A DNA stretch of 64,000 nucleotides from DASSBG01 sp035699085 (GTDB taxonomy: Bacteria; Pseudomonadota; Gammaproteobacteria; Xanthomonadales; Rhodanobacteraceae): contig DASSBG010000008.1 of NCBI GenBank assembly GCA_035699085.1, positions 62,001-126,000 on the forward strand, given 5' to 3'. Below the pieces are notes generated by a model. The model was not told the origin of the DNA, did not search any database, and saw only the letters and a program-made list of their open reading frames with translations. Below, piece after piece: positions 49,657 to 57,613 of the stretch. Position numbers and translations under genes: made by a program. Numbering within the stretch: the stretch's first letter is position 1; every line of letters begins with the position of its first letter.

Positions 49657-51636
49657 ATGAAACCATTCCCACCACACCGCCTGGCGCGGGGTGCGCTGCT
49701 GGCGCTCGCCCTGCTGGGCGTCGCGCGGGCCGGCGAAGCCATACCCGCAGTGCCCGCGACCGCCGCCGCGGCTGCCGCCAGCCGCGCGGAAACCGACGCA
49801 GCGCTGGCACGCTGTTTTTCGCTGCAGCGCAGCCAGCCCGCCGAGGCGATGCGTGTTGCCGAGGCGTTGCTGCGGCCTGGCACGCTTGGCTTGGCCGACG
49901 AGATCAAGGCGCAAAGCTGCCTCGGCATGGCCAGCGGCATCTCCGGGGACGCCGCAGGCGCCGCGAAGGCGGCCGGGCGGATGCAGCAGTTGCTGGCCGA
50001 CCACCCGATGCCGCCCGGCTTCACGATGCGGGCGCTGTCCAACGCCGGCGCCATCGAACAACTTGCCGGCCACATCCACGCGGCGCTGGAGCTGTACCGC
50101 CGCAGTTATGACGCAGCCGAAGGCGAGGACAAGGCGCGCAACGAGATCGCTGCCCTCACCAACATTGCCAGCATCCACAGTGAAGCGCTCGGCGATCCCG
50201 GCGGTGCCGAAAGTCTGTATCGCCAGGCGGTGTCGATCGCGGCCGCCATCGACGAGCCGCTCGGCCAGAACGGCATGCTGCTGCACTACAACCATGCACT
50301 CAACCTGGAGCGCCTTGGCCACGATGCGGAGGCATCCAGGGCCCTGGATGCGGTGCTGGCGCTGGCCGCGCAGGAGCACAACCAGCTGCTGCGCTGGCGG
50401 GTAGCCAGTGAGCGTGGCGCGATCGCGGCACGCGCCGGGAAGCGGGCCCAGGCTGCCGCGCTGCTGGTGCGTACCCGCCAGGCGCAGCACCAACTGGCGG
50501 ATCCGTCGGGAGAGTCGACCACCTTGTCTCACCTGTCGCAGGTGCAACGTGCCGCCGGTCAGCCGCAGGCGGCACTCTCCAGCGCCCTCGAGGCGGAGCA
50601 TCTGGCTTCGGCACCGGGCTTCGAACACGAGCGCTTGCGCGCGATGCAGGCCGAGGTGGCGGCACTGAAGGCGCTCGGAAACTTCGAGCGGGCCCTGGCC
50701 GTCGAGGATCGCGCGACCCGGCTGGAGACGCGGCGACTGCGCGAATTCAACCTGGAGGGCCTGGCGCGCTTGCAGGCGCGCCAACGCGAGGCGCGCGGCG
50801 AGCGCGAAATGGCCGAGCTCCGGCACCAGTCGCAGATGCAGGAGCTGAAGCTGCGGGACAGCCGGCTGCTGCGCGACGCGTCGATCATCGCGGTGGCCGT
50901 GCTGGCTGCGCTGGGCGCGCTGTTCATGCTGCTGCAGCACCGCAACAACCGGTCGCTGCGCCGCCTCAGCCGGCAGGACACGTTGACCGGGCTGATGAAC
51001 CGGCGGGCGGCCATGGTGCGGATGGCCGCGGAACTCGACGAGACGCCCGGCGGCAGCGCCCGCGGCGTGGTTCTGCTCGCCGACGTCGACCATTTCAAAT
51101 CGATCAATGACCGTCACGGCCACGACGCCGGAGATCGCGTGCTGACCGCGCTGTCCGAGCGCATGCGCAGCCTGTGCCGGCGCCAGGACATGCTGGCGCG
51201 CTGGGGCGGCGAGGAGTTCATGCTGGCCTGCCCGCAGCTGACGCTCGCCGAGGCGCAGGCGGTTGCCGAACGCCTGCGCAGCGTCGCCACCGCCACCCCG
51301 GTGGCGCTTGCCGGCGGCAGCCACGTCAACCTCACCCTGTCGATTGGCTTCGCTGCCTTCCCGTTCCATGGCGAGGTGCTGGCGAGAGAGAGCTGGCAAG
51401 ACACGCTGCAACTCGCGGACGCCGCACTGTACGCCGCCAAGAGCAGCGGCCGCGACACCTGGGTTGGCTTGTGGGGCAGCGGCGATCGTGGCGTCCCGCT
51501 GGACGAGGTGATCGCCGCACCGGAACGCGCGGCGGCCGCCGGCGCCGTCACCATCGTGGGCCTGCGCCCCGTGCGCTGGCCTGATCGCGATGGACAGGAC
51601 CAGGTGCCAGCCGAACTCGCCGGCCCGCGCGCCTGA
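49657..51636 (+). CDS. Diguanylate cyclase with periplasmic TPR-like sensor
   Basis: 659 residues from ATG 49657. Signal peptide (LARGALLALALLGVARAGEA), a long helical TPR-like periplasmic domain (~40-420), membrane segment (ASIIAVAVLAALGALFMLLQ), then a GGDEF domain (~470-600). Active-site GGEEF at about 517-521 is intact, and RRQD five residues earlier is a c-di-GMP inhibitory I-site. It should make c-di-GMP in response to a periplasmic signal. No phosphodiesterase domain, no partner gene seen. Confidence 0.93.
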   Translation: MKPFPPHRLARGALLALALLGVARAGEAIPAVPATAAAAAASRAETDAALARCFSLQRSQPAEAMRVAEALLRPGTLGLADEIKAQSCLGMASGISGDAAGAAKAAGRMQQLLADHPMPPGFTMRALSNAGAIEQLAGHIHAALELYRRSYDAAEGEDKARNEIAALTNIASIHSEALGDPGGAESLYRQAVSIAAAIDEPLGQNGMLLHYNHALNLERLGHDAEASRALDAVLALAAQEHNQLLRWRVASERGAIAARAGKRAQAAALLVRTRQAQHQLADPSGESTTLSHLSQVQRAAGQPQAALSSALEAEHLASAPGFEHERLRAMQAEVAALKALGNFERALAVEDRATRLETRRLREFNLEGLARLQARQREARGEREMAELRHQSQMQELKLRDSRLLRDASIIAVAVLAALGALFMLLQHRNNRSLRRLSRQDTLTGLMNRRAAMVRMAAELDETPGGSARGVVLLADVDHFKSINDRHGHDAGDRVLTALSERMRSLCRRQDMLARWGGEEFMLACPQLTLAEAQAVAERLRSVATATPVALAGGSHVNLTLSIGFAAFPFHGEVLARESWQDTLQLADAALYAAKSSGRDTWVGLWGSGDRGVPLDEVIAAPERAAAAGAVTIVGLRPVRWPDRDGQDQVPAELAGPRA

Positions 51637-51749
51637 AGGAAATGCGCGTGTGGCCGCTGCCCTCGCCTGTGCCGCTGTCGCCCGCTGCTGCCTTTGTCCG
51701 CTGCATCGGGGCTCAGGCTGAAGCCGGCCTTGGTTGCCGCCGCCGGACC

Positions 51750-52175
51750 TCAGGTTTCCAGGTTGGCGTCGAGCGTGATGCGCGCCTTCAGCAGCTTCGA
51801 CACCGGGCAACCCGCCTTGGCCTCGTCGGCGATGCTCGCGAATGTCGCCTGGTCGATGCCCGGCACCGTCGCTCGCACCACCAGGTTCACCTGCGTGATC
51901 TCCAGCGCGTCGGGATCCAGGGTGACCTCGGCCTGCGTCTCGATGCGTTCGGGCGTACGGTCCTGCTTGCCCAGCATCAGCGACAAGGCCATCGAGAAGC
52001 AGCCGGCGTGGGCCGCTGCGATCAACTCCTCCGGATTGGTTGCGGCGCCACCCTCGAAGCGCGACTTGTACGTGTACGGCGCGTCGCGCAGCGCGCTTGA
52101 CTGCGTCGACAGCGTGCCGCCGCCAGCTTTGACGTCACCGGTCCAGACGGCGGTGGCGGTTTTCTTCAAGTCCAT
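51750..52175 (-). CDS. osmC: OsmC family peroxiredoxin
   Basis: 141 residues from ATG 52175. The reactive cysteines are in AAHAGCFSMAL and AKAGCPVSK, the OsmC pattern; NPEELIAAAHAGCFSMALSL is the core. Thiol-dependent reduction of organic hydroperoxides. Its gene follows the histidine kinase in the same orientation with 112 bp between. Confidence 0.95.
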   Translation of the reverse strand: MDLKKTATAVWTGDVKAGGGTLSTQSSALRDAPYTYKSRFEGGAATNPEELIAAAHAGCFSMALSLMLGKQDRTPERIETQAEVTLDPDALEITQVNLVVRATVPGIDQATFASIADEAKAGCPVSKLLKARITLDANLET

Positions 52176-52287
52176 CGGGTTCTCCGAACGTGAAACAGCG
52201 GCGCTTGGCGCCGACATGCGGTCAGCATGCAGCGGATCGCCTGAATACACCCGCGGCAAGCCGGCTGGCGCGCGTGGTATCGCCGGC

Positions 52288-54666
52288 TCAGATGGTACCG
52301 AGGACGTGCGGCACCGCCAGCGCAATGCTGCAGTGGACGCCGTCGCGGCCCAGTCGGTAGCTGGTGCGCGCATCGAGCTGGTAGGGCAAGCCTTCCTCGA
52401 TCAGCGTGCGGCCGCTGCCACCACCCGGCTGCGGGCGCGCGGCCGCCGGCATCACCACGTCGCTCTCGATCCAGTCGACGTGCAGCCACGGCTTGCCGTC
52501 CTCCCCGGATGTCTGCAGCCGCCAGCGCACCGTCAGCCGGCCCCGCGGCTGCTTCAGTGCCCCGTATTTGACCGCGTTGGTCGCCAGTTCGTGCAGCGCC
52601 ATGGCCAGCGTCTGCACCGAGGCCGAGCGCAAGGCCACGCCACGGGGCCCGTCCAGCACGATGCGCGCATCGGTCTCCAGCGCCGCATGCGCCGACAACT
52701 CCGTGCGCACCAGCTCGTCGAAGGCGATGCGGTCGCCGTCGCGCAGCCGCGACAACAGCCCTTGCACGCGGGCCAGCGCACCCAGGCGGTCACCGAACTT
52801 GTCCTGGAATTCCTGCAGGCTGCCGCTGGCGCGGAGGGTCTTGTCGGCCATCGCATGGATCACGCTAAGCAGGTTGCGCGTGCGGTGCTGCAACTCGGCC
52901 ACGAGGACGCGCTGCCGATCCTGCAGGCGGCGCAGCTCGTCCACTTCGGTGCAGGTGCCGAGCCACTCCGTGGCCCTGCCGTCGATACTGCGCACCCGAT
53001 GCGCGCGCGTCTGGAACCAGCGGCAGCGCTTCTCGCGGGCGTTGAAGATGCGGAATTCCGTGTCCAGCACGCCGGTGTCCTGCGCCTTGCGCCAGGCCAC
53101 GCCGGTGGAGGCGCGATCATCGGGATGCAGGGCATCGAGCCAGCCAAGCCCGAGGCTGGCGTCATGCGAGAGCCCAGTGTATTCGACCCACTGGCGGCTG
53201 ACCCAGGTGCACTCGCCGACGCCGGTTGCGCGCCAGACCAGCTGCGGGATGCCTTCGATCAGCGCTCGCTGGCGCCGCTCGCTCTCGCGCAACGCCTGCT
53301 CCGCCTGCTTGCGTGCGCTGATGTCCATGCAGACGCCGGCCATGCGCAACGGCCGGCCGCCGGCATCGCGCACCACCTGCCCCTTGCCTTCGATCCAGAT
53401 GACGCGGCCGTCACGGCGGATCCAGCGGTGCTCGATGTCGTACGGTTCGCCCGTGGCCATCGCGTGGTCGATGCATGCCTGCAGGCGCTCGCGGTCCTCG
53501 GGGTGGATCGCCGCGAGATAGCTCTCGTAGCTGCCATCGAACTCCCCGGCGCGCAGGCCGTGCAATTCCTCCAGGCCAGCCGACCAGCTCACCACGTTGC
53601 TGTCGAGATCCCAGCTCCAGGCCCCCAGGCCGCCGCCCTTCAAGGTGACGTGAAGGCGCTCCTCGCTGCGTTGCAGCGCAGCCCGCAACTGCTCGCGTTC
53701 CAGCAGGTCGGCCAGCTGGCGCGCCAGCAGGTCGATCAGCGGCAGCATGCGTGGCGGCAGGGCATGCGGCTGCGGAAAGCAGACCTGCAGCTGGCCAAGC
53801 AGGCGGCCATCGCGGGCCAGCAGCGGTGTGCAGTGGCAGGCGCGGATGCCTTCAGCCAGCAGCACGTGGCGGTCCGCGCTGCCGCGGAGTTCCGGCGCGA
53901 CCACCACGTCCTCGATGGCGACGGCGCCGCCTCGCTGCACCAGCGGCGCCCACAATGCGTTCGCAGGCGCAGCAGAAAAATGCGCGACAAAGGCGGTACC
54001 CAGCCCATGGTGCGCCAGCAGCCGCAGCGCCTCGCCGCCGTCCTCGAGGCGGAAAACCGCGCCCTTGGCAGCGCCGGTGAGCTCCACGGCCGCCGCCAAC
54101 AAGTCGGCGCGCAGCGCATCGAGCCCTGCCGGGGTGTCGTCCAGCCGGCGCGCACCGAGGGCCTGGATGCGTGCAATGGCGGCCGCGTCCTCGGCCTGCC
54201 GGGCCTCCGCGTGCTTGCGGTCGGTGACATCGGTCGAGAGCACCGCAAGGAGGCGCTGCCCGATGCGGCAAACCTGCTGCTCAAGCACGCGCCCGCGCGA
54301 GGCCAGTGGCAGCTCGAAGCGGCACGGTGCCCCGCTCCGCAGCACACCGTCATAGGCCAGCAGCCAATCGCCATCTTCGGCCGGCGCCCACGCCCCCGTA
54401 CGGCTGCCGGCAACGTCGCCAATGCGCAACTGGGCACGGAAGGCGCTGTTTGCCTCGACCACGGCAAACTCCAGCGGCTGGTCGCCGATCTTTTCCAGCA
54501 GGCAATAGCCCGGGGTCGTCGTCTCCGGCGGCCGATCCTGCCCAAGCGGTGCCTGTGCTGGCGGCGGCGCGACGGCAGGGTCAGCGGATGCCGGCGCGAC
54601 CACGGTCGCGACATCGTCGCAGGTGCCCATGCTGCCGCCACCTCGCCCGTTGTCCGGTTTCACCAC
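52288..54666 (-). CDS. HWE-family sensor histidine kinase with GAF and PAS domains
   Basis: 792 residues, no membrane segment, so cytoplasmic. N-terminal PAS (~50-140; FRAQLRIGDVAGSRTGAWAP), GAF (~165-320; ELTGAAKGAVFRLEDGGEAL), then two PAS/PAC domains (~340-460 and ~475-590; DLDSNVVSWSAGLEELHGLR, IHPEDRERLQACI). C-terminal HWE kinase: phosphoacceptor His in VAELQHRTRNLLSVIHAMAD, N-box ALHELATNAVKYGAL, final GSGRTLIEEGLPYQLDART region. HWE kinases are usually light, redox or stress sensors and often lack a linked regulator. A cysteine-rich GAF (RACHCTPLLARDG) is compatible with a sensing role. Confidence 0.93.
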   Translation of the reverse strand: MVKPDNGRGGGSMGTCDDVATVVAPASADPAVAPPPAQAPLGQDRPPETTTPGYCLLEKIGDQPLEFAVVEANSAFRAQLRIGDVAGSRTGAWAPAEDGDWLLAYDGVLRSGAPCRFELPLASRGRVLEQQVCRIGQRLLAVLSTDVTDRKHAEARQAEDAAAIARIQALGARRLDDTPAGLDALRADLLAAAVELTGAAKGAVFRLEDGGEALRLLAHHGLGTAFVAHFSAAPANALWAPLVQRGGAVAIEDVVVAPELRGSADRHVLLAEGIRACHCTPLLARDGRLLGQLQVCFPQPHALPPRMLPLIDLLARQLADLLEREQLRAALQRSEERLHVTLKGGGLGAWSWDLDSNVVSWSAGLEELHGLRAGEFDGSYESYLAAIHPEDRERLQACIDHAMATGEPYDIEHRWIRRDGRVIWIEGKGQVVRDAGGRPLRMAGVCMDISARKQAEQALRESERRQRALIEGIPQLVWRATGVGECTWVSRQWVEYTGLSHDASLGLGWLDALHPDDRASTGVAWRKAQDTGVLDTEFRIFNAREKRCRWFQTRAHRVRSIDGRATEWLGTCTEVDELRRLQDRQRVLVAELQHRTRNLLSVIHAMADKTLRASGSLQEFQDKFGDRLGALARVQGLLSRLRDGDRIAFDELVRTELSAHAALETDARIVLDGPRGVALRSASVQTLAMALHELATNAVKYGALKQPRGRLTVRWRLQTSGEDGKPWLHVDWIESDVVMPAAARPQPGGGSGRTLIEEGLPYQLDARTSYRLGRDGVHCSIALAVPHVLGTI

Positions 54667-55063
54667 GCCCCCTGAGTGAGCGACGATTTTCGGACACGTT
54701 ACCGCGATCGAGGTCCACCGCGTACCGGGTGCGTAAGCAACGGTTCAGGTTTCGCCTGCCCTGGGGCCATACAGCAGCCATGCAGCCGCTTTGGTACAGG
54801 CTGGTGAACCGCACCCAGATCGATGCCACGCCGCGGCGCGGGCCAATGCGAAGGAAGCGCATGGTCGACAGCAGTCAACAATCCACGCCGTTCGTCATCG
54901 AAGCCCGCCATGCAGCGGTCCGCTTCGCCACTGCTTGTCGACAATGGGACCCCGGCGACGCCGGCAGCAGCGGCGACCACGCCTTGGCCGGCGCCTGCTC
55001 GCCCGCCGAAGGGGATATCACGCGGCACTGATCGCGCGGGCAGACCGCGCAGAACACGGGAGC
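54667..55063. other. Divergent intergenic region between kinase and gcd
   Basis: 397 bp. Contains one short frame at 54861-55031 (listed separately). I see no promoter of good quality; sequence includes a GC-rich stretch with several short inverted repeats (GTCGACA repeats at ~54863 and ~54936). Confidence 0.45.
54861..55031 (+). CDS. Possible small protein upstream of gcd
   Basis: 56 codons with a good AAGGAAG ribosome-binding site 7 bp before ATG 54861. Contains FVIEARHAAVRFATACRQWD; no known family. It could be a leader peptide for gcd or just chance coding. Confidence 0.3.
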   Translation: MVDSSQQSTPFVIEARHAAVRFATACRQWDPGDAGSSGDHALAGACSPAEGDITRH

Positions 55064-57613
55064 ATGGACATGTTGGCAATACTCACGGGCGCAGTCCTGC
55101 TGATTCTCGGCGCGGCACTCGCCGCAGGCGGGGTCTGGCTGGCATTCCTGGGTGGAAGCTGGGCCTATGTCTTCCTCGGCCTCGGCTGGCTGGCAAGCGG
55201 CGTCCTGTTGGTCCTCCGGCGGCGCGCCGCCCTTGCGGTGTACGCCGTGCTGCTGCTGTGTACGCTGGGCTGGGCGATCTGGGAGGTGGGCCTGGACCGC
55301 TGGGCACTGGTGCCACGCTACGCGTTGTTCGGCCTTGTCGGACTGTGGCTGCTGATGCCGTGGATCAGCGGCGCGCTGCGGATCACGCGCGAGCCGCTGG
55401 AAGATCGCCGCACGCGCCGCGCCGCATGGCGCGGCCCCCGGAGTTTCCTGGCGCTGGCGGTGCTGGCGGCGCTGGTTGTCGGGCTGGTGTCGCTGATCCG
55501 GGACCCCTTCGACATCGCCGGCACGTTGCCGCGCACCGCCGCGGCACCGGCACCTGCGGGCAGCACCGCGCCAGCAGCCGACTGGACCGCCTGGGGCGGC
55601 ACCGGCCTCGGCCAGCGCTGGTCGGCGCTGACGCAGATCACGCCGGCCAATGCCAGCCAGCTGCAGCGCGCCTGGGTCTTCCACACCGGCGACGAGAAGG
55701 GGCCGGGCGACCCGGTCGAGACCACTTCCGAGGACACGCCACTGAAGATCGGCGACACGCTGTATCTGTGCACCACGCACGACCAGGTCGTCGCACTGGA
55801 CCCCGCCACAGGCAAGCAGCGCTGGCGCTTCGACCCCGAGGTGAAGTCCGGCCACCAGAACCAGCACCTCACCTGCCGCGGCCTCGCGTACTGGGACGGC
55901 ACCAAGGCCATGGCTGGCGGGCCGGCGTTGCCGGCGACACCCGGTAGCGCATTGACGGCCTATGCCGCGAGCGCACCGGCCCCGGCCACATCCGCAGCCC
56001 TGGCCGGCGCAGCCGGCAGCGCCCTGCCCGCCTCGCCAGCCAGCACCGCCATGGCGGCGATGGCTCCCATGCCGGCCGACGCGCCCTGCGCCACCCGCAT
56101 CTTCGTCGCCACCATCGACGCCCGCCTGTTCGCGCTCGACGCCGCTACCGGCACACCCTGCACCGGCTTTGCCGACCACGGCGTGATCCACCTCGACCGC
56201 GGCATGCCGAACCTCAAGCCCGGCTATTACATGCAAACCTCGCCGCCGGTGGCCACGCAGCGGCTGCTGGTGGTCGGCGGCTCGATCAACGACAACGAAT
56301 CGGTGCACAACCCGTCCGGCGTGATCCGCGCCTACGACATCCGCAGCGGACGGCTGGTGTGGAACTTCGACCCGGGCAACCCGACGCAGACTGCGCCGCT
56401 GCCGGCCGGGCAGCATTACACCGCCGGTGCGCCCAACCAGTGGGCGCCCGCCAGCGTCGACGAGAAGCTGGGTCTGGTCTACGTGCCCCTGGGCAACCAG
56501 TCACCGGATCAGGTCGGCATCCACCGCAGCCCGCAGGTCGACAAATACTCCAGTTCCATCGTCGCCCTTGACCTGGATACCGGCCAGCCGCGTTGGCGGT
56601 TCCAGGCCGTGCACCACGACCTCTGGGACCGCGACATGCCGGCGCAGCCAAGCCTGCTTGATCTGACCATCCACGGCACGACAGTGCCGGCGCTGGTGGC
56701 ACCGACCAAACAGGGCGAGGTGTACGTGCTCGACCGGCGCACCGGCAAACCGCTGCTGCCGGTGCACGAAGTGCCGGCGCCCGCCAGTTCCATTCCCGGC
56801 GAGCACGCTTCGCGGAGCCAGCCGATGTCGGCGCTGAGTTTCATGCCGCCGCCGCTCACCGGCAAGGACATGTGGGGCGCCACGCCGTTTGACCAGCTGG
56901 CCTGCCGCATCCAGTTCGAGTCGATGGGCTACAGCGGCCCATGGACGCCGCCGGCCACCCACCGCACGCTGACCTATCCCGGCAACTTCGGCGTCTTCAA
57001 CTGGGGCGGCGTGGCCGTCGATCCGCAGCGCCAGATCATGATCGCGACGCCGATGCGGCTTGCCTACACCTTCCGCCTGGTTCCGCGGCACAAGCCGCAC
57101 ACCAACCTCGTCAGCAAGGGCAGCCAGGAGCACTGGAACGAGAATTACGGCGGCGATTACGCCATCGTGATCAAGCCATTCCTCTCGCCGTTCGGCCTGC
57201 CCTGCCAGCAGCCGCCCTGGGGCGCCATGGCGGGCGTGGACCTGCGCACCGGCAAACTCGCCTGGCGCCACCGCATCGGTACCACTCGCGACCGCATGCC
57301 GGACTGGCTGCCGGTTCCGTTCCAGACCGGCATGCCGGGGATCGGCGGTGTGCTGGTGACGCCCGGCGGCGTGGCCTTCTACAGCGGCACCACCGACAAC
57401 TACATGCGCGCCTTCGATGTCGCCACCGGCGAGCAGCTCTGGCAGGACCGCCTGCCCTATGGCGGTCAGGCGACGCCGATGACGTATTCGGTCAACGGCC
57501 GCCAGTACGTGCTGGTCACCGACGGTGGCCACGGCTCGGTGGGCACCGACACCGGCGACGCGGTGATCGCCTGGGCCTTGCCGGCCAGCGCGGCGAGCAG
57601 CGCCGCTCCATGA
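55064..57613 (+). CDS. gcd: Membrane-bound PQQ-dependent glucose dehydrogenase
   Basis: 849 residues from ATG 55064 (ribosome-binding site CACGGGAGC). Five N-terminal membrane segments (LTGAVLLILGAALAAGGVWL ... LWLLMPWISGALRITREPLE), then a periplasmic eight-bladed propeller with tryptophan-docking WxxD motifs: WTAWGGTGLGQRWSALTQIT, ALDPATGKQRWRFDPEVKSG, WDRDMPAQPSLLDL, WGATPFDQLACR. Oxidises glucose (or related aldose/quinate) with PQQ, passing electrons to ubiquinone. A ~55-residue Ala/Pro-rich insertion (about 55910-56085) occupies the loop before CATRIFVATIDARLFALDAA. The stop overlaps the TonB receptor ATG (ATGA), so they are one operon. Confidence 0.95.
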   Translation: MDMLAILTGAVLLILGAALAAGGVWLAFLGGSWAYVFLGLGWLASGVLLVLRRRAALAVYAVLLLCTLGWAIWEVGLDRWALVPRYALFGLVGLWLLMPWISGALRITREPLEDRRTRRAAWRGPRSFLALAVLAALVVGLVSLIRDPFDIAGTLPRTAAAPAPAGSTAPAADWTAWGGTGLGQRWSALTQITPANASQLQRAWVFHTGDEKGPGDPVETTSEDTPLKIGDTLYLCTTHDQVVALDPATGKQRWRFDPEVKSGHQNQHLTCRGLAYWDGTKAMAGGPALPATPGSALTAYAASAPAPATSAALAGAAGSALPASPASTAMAAMAPMPADAPCATRIFVATIDARLFALDAATGTPCTGFADHGVIHLDRGMPNLKPGYYMQTSPPVATQRLLVVGGSINDNESVHNPSGVIRAYDIRSGRLVWNFDPGNPTQTAPLPAGQHYTAGAPNQWAPASVDEKLGLVYVPLGNQSPDQVGIHRSPQVDKYSSSIVALDLDTGQPRWRFQAVHHDLWDRDMPAQPSLLDLTIHGTTVPALVAPTKQGEVYVLDRRTGKPLLPVHEVPAPASSIPGEHASRSQPMSALSFMPPPLTGKDMWGATPFDQLACRIQFESMGYSGPWTPPATHRTLTYPGNFGVFNWGGVAVDPQRQIMIATPMRLAYTFRLVPRHKPHTNLVSKGSQEHWNENYGGDYAIVIKPFLSPFGLPCQQPPWGAMAGVDLRTGKLAWRHRIGTTRDRMPDWLPVPFQTGMPGIGGVLVTPGGVAFYSGTTDNYMRAFDVATGEQLWQDRLPYGGQATPMTYSVNGRQYVLVTDGGHGSVGTDTGDAVIAWALPASAASSAAP

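Noticed and set aside
49429..51810. 793-codon minus frame opposite the GGDEF gene
   Set aside because: Shadow of the diguanylate cyclase; no domains.
51694..54675. 993-codon plus frame opposite OsmC and the HWE kinase
   Set aside because: Shadow frame; both minus-strand genes have intact catalytic motifs.
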